DNA of 64,000 bases, taken from assembly GCA_019188255.1 (NCBI GenBank), contig JAETXT010000001.1, positions 372,001 through 436,000 on the forward strand, in the 5' to 3' direction. Source of the DNA: Verticillium longisporum (lineage: Eukaryota > Ascomycota > Sordariomycetes > Glomerellales > Plectosphaerellaceae). Made by a program: the position numbers and the translations under genes. Shown here piece after piece: positions 57,201 to 64,000 of this stretch. The notes under the pieces are model-generated. The model saw only the letters and a list, made by a program, of their open reading frames with translations. It had not been told where the DNA came from and did not search any database. Position 1 is the first letter of the stretch. Every line of letters starts with the position of its first letter.

Positions 57201-58493
57201 CAACCTTGTCTGCTGGATAAGATCATGGTGCCTCGGGCTGGAGACGCGCCGCATGGTGCGCATGAGAACCTTCATCTCATCGCTGCTCCTGATTGTTCGA
57301 GAAGAAGCATGCATCTCAACTCTGATCCAAAACCAATAGGCCTGGAGTACCCTCCCCCCTCCCAGGAACCAACTCAGCTCGTCGAGAATCGTCATTTTGA
57401 CAAGAACACATCGAATCGCTGCTGACAGGCATCTGATTCAGACTTGATAGGGTCACTGACAGCCGCCCAGACCAGCTCGCGCGAAACTCCCACTCCACTC
57501 GCTCCCCCTCGACAACCCTGGCTCGCGTCGCCCCTTGTGTCTAAGATGAGGTAGCCAGAGGACCCTGACCTGCACCCCCATGTTCGCCGTTCCTCTATCA
57601 TTCCAGTCAGTCCCTTTAATCCCCACTGCCCCGTCTCCTCCCGCGACGTCTGACCTCCAAACATGGCCCCGCACCCCTCTGCCTGTTTGTTGACTTTTAA
57701 TCCCATCGTTGCAACTTCATCAGACGTCAACGCTCAGTCGCAAGGTGGGGCGAGGCGTGTAGATATATGCCCTTCTTTTCTTCTCTCCCTCTCTGCTGCT
57801 GCAAATTATGAACAAGCCCATAATGCCAATCGGCGCAAGGCGCGGTATGCTAAACATAAACAAACTCCCCCCATCCAGCCAAGGTGGGGTGAGAAGCGTT
57901 GAGGCCGTATCAACGACAACCATCCAGTTGCCTGCTCCCCTTCGCCTCACCCCTTTTCTGGCCCCGAAACGCCGTTGCACGCTCGCTCGCTCACTCGGTG
58001 TCGCCCCAGCCAGGCTCTGATCAAGGGCCTCTTCTTTCTTCAGCTGAGGACCGAACTCCACCCCCATCCCCGTTCTCGCAATGCTGCTGGTCCTAATCCC
58101 GCTGAATCCAATTCCAGTATGCTCAGCGAACCTGTCCCGTTTCCTTCGTATCTTTACAATATGCGCGCCAGCCAAATCTCGTCGTTCATTCGCCGCTCAG
58201 GGCGAGCCGGCGTTCGTCGTCGGTCCGGTGAAAGCCCCGAAGCCACCGTGCTCTGCCATGCTGTTCTCGGGCTTCATCGTGCCGTTAAGCATGGGGCACA
58301 ACCTTTAAAAAAATGACTGTTAGCATTCGTCCTTGCTTTGGATAGCACGGCCATGTCATCTGAAATGGTAAATGTCAAGCGGCATGTCAGTCTCCGAAGC
58401 CCGCTGGGGCTGAGACGAGGTCGCGTCAGATAGAGCGAATCTGATCACCCAAGCGGGCTGACAGGCCCTCATCTGTTGGTCCTTGCTGTATGC
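54300..58493. other. 4.2-kb gap upstream of the MADS gene
   Basis: The longest gap of the window lies between the MADS start and the TAF1 stop, both on minus. I find no domain, splice chain or tRNA on either strand. The first 0.7 kb is purine-rich on + (pyrimidine-rich on the MADS sense strand), fitting a 5' leader. Tandem repeats are present at about 54929-54964 (CAGTGGG type) and 55544-55600. Confidence 0.5.
55544..55600. repeat. Three-copy 19-bp tandem repeat
   Basis: The unit GCAGGCTCCGACAGTACCA occurs at 55544-55562, 55563-55581 (one change) and 55582-55600 (last third diverged). Confidence 0.8.
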
Positions 58494-61400
58494 TTATTGC
58501 TTGTTTCTGTGTTTGTGCCTCTTGCTCGACGCAGGCTCCATTGGGGGTTCCGATGGTCGTTGGCGCTTGGGCTGCCGGTCAAGAGTCATGGTGTTCTTGA
58601 GCCCGCCCACTTTTGACGGTGGCATTGACTTCGTCCGAGCCAAGCCCGGGGCAGGCGGGACAGGTTTTGCCGGCTTCTGCGATGCGAGCTTGAGCCGCGC
58701 AGTGGCTGCGGCGACCGCCTGTTTCGCTTCTTCCAGACGTTTCGCGTTGGCCGCCGCTCGAGTGGCCACGGTTTGTCTTTTCATCTTGTCGAGGGAGCGC
58801 TGCAGGACCTTGCACGGAAACTTGAAGGGCTTCGTGTTCCAGGGAGGAGGTAGGTCTTCACGCGCAGAGGGCTTGCGCGACCTGTTTTTCACCGAACGAA
58901 ACTCGACAACGGGATCGGCCCTTGGCCATGGGGTAAGGGGGCGAGGAGGGGGAGGGGGAGGGGGAGGGGGAGGAGAGGGGACATGGTGGGTAAAAGAAGA
59001 GGGGGTCGTACTTCTTGTTGGTCTTGATGTGGCCGACCTGGCCACAGTTGTTGCACTTTCGGCTCGTTCCTGTCGCGACCTTGTCGGGCTCGGGTGATCC
59101 ACCGTCGCCGCCGTTGCCCGACTTGGGGTGGTGAATGCCCTTTGTGACTCTCTAGCCTTTCTTCGAGCTTTGTTACGGTTGAGCCTCTCAAGCTCCTTGT
59201 TGATTCTACGAGGTGGTTAACCAATTGATCAGCATCTACAGAAGGATAATGCGTACTCAGCCAACGTGCGGCGGTCTTCCACATGGTGTCCGGTTGGGTG
59301 TCCTTCGTAGATGCTAAAAAGCGGCAATGTCAGCTGGCATGGCCCAGAGAGGAAACTCGAGACCCGAGAATGGGTCCATGGGAAAGGGGGTAGCGGGGAG
59401 TCGTCTGGTTGCTGCGTACTTCAACTCATCGAGTTCCTTCTCTCTGCGGCGCTTGATGTACCGATCGATAATGACAGGGTCGTCGAGAATCACAACACGC
59501 TGCTCAATGGGGCCGTCTTCACCCTTGACGTCCCGGGTGATCTTGAGGCGCTTGTGGTGGGTGCGGCTGTTGGACGTCAATCCGGTAATTTGACTGGCGC
59601 CCTCGTCCACATGCGCAGGCGTTTGCGACACGTGCGTGTTGAAGCGATCGTCCTCATCGGCTGGAGGGGGGACAACAAGGCTATCGTCCTTCTCGGAACC
59701 ATCGCCGAGACTGGCCTTCTGCTTCTCCCAAATTTCATGGATGCCCTTCTTGTACATGACCTCTTGCTCCTTGACATTGTAGGCATGTCCGTTGTAAGCT
59801 TTGCGCATGGCGTCCGGGTGTGCTGCCATGGCGTCAGCCGCCGTCGTGTGCGATCCACCTTTCTGGACCGTCTCAATGTAGCCTCCCTTCATCGACGTTC
59901 GGATGAAGCTGAAGCCAAGGCCATGGCCGGTAGGGTCACCCTCTCCGTGCAGCTTGAGCATCGCCTTGCCGGCACACGCATCGATGAAGGCCTTGCTTGT
60001 CTTCCAAGGGGCCATCTTATCGGCCAACTTGTCTTCATTCTTGTCGGCAGCCTTCTTTCCACCCTTGGCGGTACGATCATCATCCTCGTCTTCAACGTCA
60101 TCGTTATCTTCGTCGAGGTTGACGTTGTTGGGGTCGAATCCGGCGTCCTCCAGAATCTGCATGCCCAGCTGCATGCCATCAATAAGACACACGTCCTCAG
60201 GCTTGACCATCGCACGAATACCGGCCTCGTCCATGAGCGTCTCGCCAGGCTTCAGCTTCCACTGTCCCTTGTCCATCTTCGCATAGACGAGGAATTCCTT
60301 CAACTTTTGTCGGTTCTGAGCATCTGTCGATTCGGCAATGTGTTTTGTAATGTCCGCCAGATTGACCACACTGTGGGGACTGCGTCTCATCATGCGGTAC
60401 GACATCATCTTGATCCTGTTCTTTGACGCGTTCGTGACCTTCCTGCTGTGGGGGCCAGGGACTTCCACGGATGGGAATGTTTGACCGACGACGTAGAGAT
60501 GGTCAATGTTGTGAAGGTACCACTTTGAGCCTTCCACGCCAGTGGAGCTGCGAACACAGAGAAATTCGGTGGCCGGCGGTTTGTGTTTGAAGATTGGCAC
60601 CCTGTACATTTGGATGTGCAACGTGGGCATGATCTGGCCACCCTTGACCTCATCAAAGATGACAGTCGCCTACCTATCCTCTGGATGCAGTACGTGAGAT
60701 TCGCCAACATCCATCTTTGGTGGCACTTCTTCTTCGTCCACTTGTCGTTTGCGGTAGTAGTTGATCACACGGTTGCCCATGCCAAAGTTGGAGAGGACGG
60801 GCGGGGTTCTCTCACAGTATTCAAACAGGACAGCCGTGCAGTTGTCGGTGATACCCAAGTCCTTGGTGGATTGGAAAACCTCGTGGGCCTTACCCTTCTT
60901 AGTTTTCCGCTTGTGGTATGTAAGCTTGTCGAACTTGATTGTCTGCCTCTCATGTTTGTTGAAACGGAAGTTAGGTCGGTGATAGCCATGGCCGCGAATG
61001 TCCAGTTTGACCTTGTAGTACGGCCAGGCTAGTCTCAGGGCAGGCATGCTGTGCTCGACACCGAGGTTGCCCAGCGTCGCTCTGACCTTGTGCTTGTGGT
61101 TCTCCTTAAGGGCCTCATACGCTTCGTCATTCGACAAGTTGAAGCGCTGGAAGATGTCAGGCTTCGATTGCCCACTCGCCATACGGACGAGCGTCTTCTC
61201 GGTGCGCTGGCGCTTGGGACCGCGCTGAGACTCAGTTTCTTCAAGCAGCAGATAAGGATCGTTCATGTCAAGGACGACTCGTTTCGCGCCACGCTTCGTC
61301 ATCTCTTGGAACAAGTCAAACGATGGCGCCGTGAAACGTGAAATGTCGGGCAAGCCAGCCGGAAGGGGGATCCGGACTTTCTTGCGAGGCTGTACAGCGT

Positions 61401-62464
61401 TGTCATCCTTCAAGAACAGCGCATCCCAATCGTCGTCCGACTGGTCATCGTCGACTGCAGCCCTCTTGTTGCCTGTGACGTTCTCGGCTTCAGTCTGCGC
61501 AGCGACCTTGGTCTCAAACTCCTTTTCAGTGTGATCGATGTGCACCGCCCAGTCATCGCAAACCATGTCGATATCCTGGAGGGTGAAGCCGCCAACAGTC
61601 TCCGAATCTGACTCGAAATCGATTTCCACGTCCTCCTTACCATCCTCGTCTTCTGGATCTGGCACTGAACAGTCCACCAGGTTTGATAGCTCAGCTGCGA
61701 TCAGCCTCTGTTTTCGTGTAGCCGCGGCAGGCCCCGGCACCCTGAAGGCCTTCTCTTGGTCTGTCGCGAGTTCAAGCGTAAGCTTGCTGGTGATCAGAGT
61801 CTTGGGTTTCTTGGTCGGCTTCTTCTCTTTCCGGTAGGCCCTCTTGGGGGAGTAGCTCGTTCCACCGTAACGTGATACCGGTCTCGAACGCAGGCCATGT
61901 TTGTTTCACAAGCTCGCCAGAATCGCCGGGAGGAGGTGGGATGTCGGGGTCCTGGTTTGTCGCAAGCGAGGAAGGGTCGGTGTTGAAGTTGAGGTCACGA
62001 TATGACTCGGGGTCCTCGGGGTCATGGATATGCGGTCGCGGTGATGTGGCGTCGGCAACAGGCTCGATGGGTGATGAAGGACCATCGCCAAAAAGATCAT
62101 CAGTGTCGTTGCTCGTTCCTCCATCATCCGTCAAGCCGGGCACGGATAGCGACGTTGCGCCCGTCGCTTCCTCCTCCTCCGGAAGGTCATCGTCACTGAT
62201 ATCTTCGTAATCTTCGGCATTATCAGCCTTGTCGGTCTGGTCGAAGGGAGTGTCGTCGTTGAAGTTGATGCCGATGCCCTGCCCCTCCTCAGCCTTGGCA
62301 AGCAGGTTCTGGATGTTCTCGTCATCCGCTGCTCGCTGAGCTTTCCAGTCTACTTCGGATTCGGGCTCCTTCTTGGAGTCAGCAGCGTCGGCAGGGGCTG
62401 CATCGGGCACGATGATGTCCATCTCGTCGCCGTTGACAGGCGTAACGTCCTCGCTTGCAGACAT
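58494..62464 (-). CDS. TAF1: TFIID subunit TAF1 (two one-base frame breaks and one in-frame TAG)
   Basis: TAF1 is the scaffold of TFIID. Exons are 62464-59420, 59313-59257, 59205-59012 and 58881-58494. An acidic N-terminus (PEEEEATGAT) leads to the conserved DUF3591 core: FDLFQEMTKRGAKRVVLDMN, SMPALRLAWPYYKVKLDIRG, TAVLFEYCERTPPVLSNFGM, MPTLHIQMYRVPIFKHKPPA, and GYIETVQKGGS. IYEGHPTGHHVEDRRTLAEI follows, then a zinc knuckle CNNCGQVGHIKTNKK and a Lys/Arg-rich tail. No bromodomain, as usual in fungi. A C-run of five (61846-61850) is one too long, and a run of four (59124-59127) one too short. A TAG at 60670-60672 interrupts the core at ...HPEDR-stop-ATVIFDEVKGG, in the same frame on both sides. 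Repaired length is about 1,227 residues. Confidence 0.9.
58938..58980. repeat. GGGGGA polypurine tract in the last TAF1 intron
   Basis: GGAGGGGGAGGGGGAGGGGG repeats fill part of the 130-nt intron 58882-59011. As sense-strand C/T it may serve as a strong polypyrimidine tract. Confidence 0.7.
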
Positions 62465-63533
62465 CGCGTCGTGACCTCACGCTCCTCCGAGGTGTCCCGC
62501 GAAAGTCGAAGAGCAGGAGACCATGCCTTACCGGTTGACCAAGGCGTCTCTACAGCACGCGAAACTCATGGCGCGTTGGGCGATGCGGCTGGACAGCGTT
62601 TCAACCGATGGGCGACGAAAGCAGGGTAGGTAGGTTGGAGAGTTCACGTTGAGGCTCCGAATTTCGTATGACTGGAGCGCGGTCGCTGCATGCGTGCCTC
62701 AGGCAGAAGGCTTTAGTGGCTTGCTGAGGGGTGGATACCCGCCAGGGCGATAATCTGGGGGTGGGGCAGGATTGTTCCTGCCGCGTCTCTCGACGCTTCT
62801 CTACCTTTGAGGCTGTTGAAGTGAAGATGGTCTGAGATGATTCAGAAATTGCCCCATGTGTATGCTAAACCCGCCTTCCTGTTCAGGTATTTGTCTCGAG
62901 GCTAGAGTTGCACAAAGATACAGAACTCGTTCGTAATGCACGAGGTTGGCCTTGGTGAGGTGCAAGGAGGTGACTTCGTGACGAAGGAAAGGAATACTTG
63001 ACCGCCCAAATTCTAGGGTATTTATCCACCAAGAGCACCCTCGTCGCGTGGTGTGAGAAGGACAAATGAGGCAGTTGCCCAATTCAGACATGTCAGAACA
63101 TGCTTTACAATTCCCAAGGTGCAGCCGAAGCCTTGGCTCGATGGTACAAACCGTAGGATTCCCACTCAGCGAGTTTGAACATGTAATTCAAGAAAATGTA
63201 CGAAGACCATTGATTAAAGCAGGTTCAGTCAAAAAACCAACCCCACAAGCACAGACTGCTGCAAGATACCACTGACGCGATTACACGAACAGTCACCTCA
63301 GCACTGCGACGCCGATTTTATGAATCACTTTACTCTAGTCCCCTGTATCCGTACATCGCAAAAAAGCAAAAACACATCCGTTCCTATTCGAGGCCGTTTT
63401 GTGTTCCGTGAGCACGATGCTCATCCCAACTCCATACGCCTGCTGCACCCGACTACGCCGTGAGCCCCTCTCGGGCCCGCTACCCAATCCTCTCTGTCAG
63501 GCGGAGCACCATTGACTCGCCGTGCGTAATCGT
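62465..63533. other. TAF1 5' region / Arp4 3' region
   Basis: 1.07 kb with both genes on minus. The stretch 62800-63250 is AT-richer and carries only short open frames. A GGTAGGTAGG block occurs near 62627. No gene is supported. Confidence 0.5.
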
Positions 63534-64000
63534 CTACTTGCAGCGCTTCTCCACGATGTTGACACCGTTCTCCTCGTACTCCTTCCTCGAGATCCACATC
63601 TGGTGGAAGGTGCCCAGGCTCGCCAGGATGCTGCCGCCGATCCAGGCGCCAAAGCGACGCTCCGTGGTCAGTCCAGCGGCGTGAATCTTGATCTTGGAGC
63701 CGGGGAACATGGCCATGAGCTCGTTGTTCAGGCGGTCGTTGAATCCGTTCAGAAGACTGGTGCTGCCGGTCACGACAATGTTGCCGAGCAGGTTGGGGCG
63801 GAGGTCAACATCCACGGCGTTGAGAGCACTGCGGATGAGTTCGGGAATGGTCTGCGACTTGTTGACTGTGGGCAGATCCTCTGTCGGGAAAGCCGCTGCT
63901 TCATCCCACATGCCCTCGGAGACGCGGTACCGCTGCTCGCGCCACATCTGGTTGCCGCCGTTGGGGAACTCGTAGATCCGTCCGGGTTGCGTGCGAACAT
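63534..64000 (-). CDS. ARP4: Actin-related protein Arp4, C-terminal part (runs off the window)
   Basis: The visible 154 residues begin [20 protein letters not shown] and end [20 protein letters not shown] then NIVEKRCK and the stop at 63534-63536. Actin-fold features are the nucleotide-site strand [20 protein letters not shown] and the [11 protein letters not shown] helix. The closing [16 protein letters not shown] is characteristic of Arp4/BAF53, the nuclear actin-related subunit shared by the NuA4, SWR1 and INO80 complexes. The 5' part lies beyond position 64000. Confidence 0.85.
   Translation of the reverse strand, partial: VRTQPGRIYEFPNGGNQMWREQRYRVSEGMWDEAAAFPTEDLPTVNKSQTIPELIRSALNAVDVDLRPNLLGNIVVTGSTSLLNGFNDRLNNELMAMFPGSKIKIHAAGLTTERRFGAWIGGSILASLGTFHQMWISRKEYEENGVNIVEKRCK

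Noticed and set aside
59311..60426. 371-residue plus-strand open frame opposite TAF1
   Set aside because: The sense strand is conserved TAF1 core; the antisense frame has no domain.

Overview
The window is nuclear DNA of a filamentous ascomycete. The evidence is short spliceosomal introns (mostly 49-140 nt), GC-rich coding exons, fungus-specific genes (HET-C, RCR family, betaine lipid synthase with the BtaB-BtaA domain order, a fused three-domain urease, an Rlm1-type MADS factor) and a transposon carrying the mark of repeat-induced point mutation (RIP). The set fits a sordariomycete, perhaps Hypocreales. That placement is an inference; no marker here fixes the species.

Layout. 0-8 kb: an intron-containing tRNA, a Kap120/importin-11 receptor (-) and the betaine lipid synthase BTA1 (+). 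8.8-13.2 kb is the only accessory island: a UBA-domain ORF, a broken FAD monooxygenase and a 1,865-bp Fot1/pogo-like DNA transposon bounded by TA duplications and GC-rich inverted repeats, with a CpA/TpG-depleted interior. 13.5-21.5 kb: SAGA subunit NGG1/ADA3 (+), urease (-), HMG-box protein (-). 25-30 kb: HET-C (+) and a secreted GH45 endoglucanase (+). 33.7-44.5 kb: a PA-TM-RING ubiquitin ligase (+), a fungal membrane protein of unknown function (-), TFIIS (+), a membrane-anchored cysteine synthase (-), and an NDUFAF7/MidA-like mitochondrial methyltransferase (+). 44.7-54.3 kb: alanyl-tRNA synthetase (-), an unknown protein (+), an RCR protein (-), and an Rlm1/MEF2-type MADS factor (-). 58.5-64 kb: TAF1 (-) and the 3' end of Arp4 (-), cut by the window edge.

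The genes do not form a cluster. There is a chance concentration of RNA polymerase II and chromatin machinery (NGG1, HMG box, TFIIS, TAF1, Arp4). Several intergenic gaps are long for such a genome (3.5, 3.6 and 4.2 kb), and I could support no gene in them.

Two observations matter most. First, seven conserved genes contain ten single-base frame breaks, each in or next to a G/C homopolymer and each repaired by a one-base change in run length. This looks like a sequencing or assembly signature rather than biology, and anyone using these gene models must allow for it. Second, the transposon is a clear RIP relic whose inverted repeats stayed intact and contain a 16-bp tandem unit in different copy number at the two ends. 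I did not find a convincing new multi-gene system.
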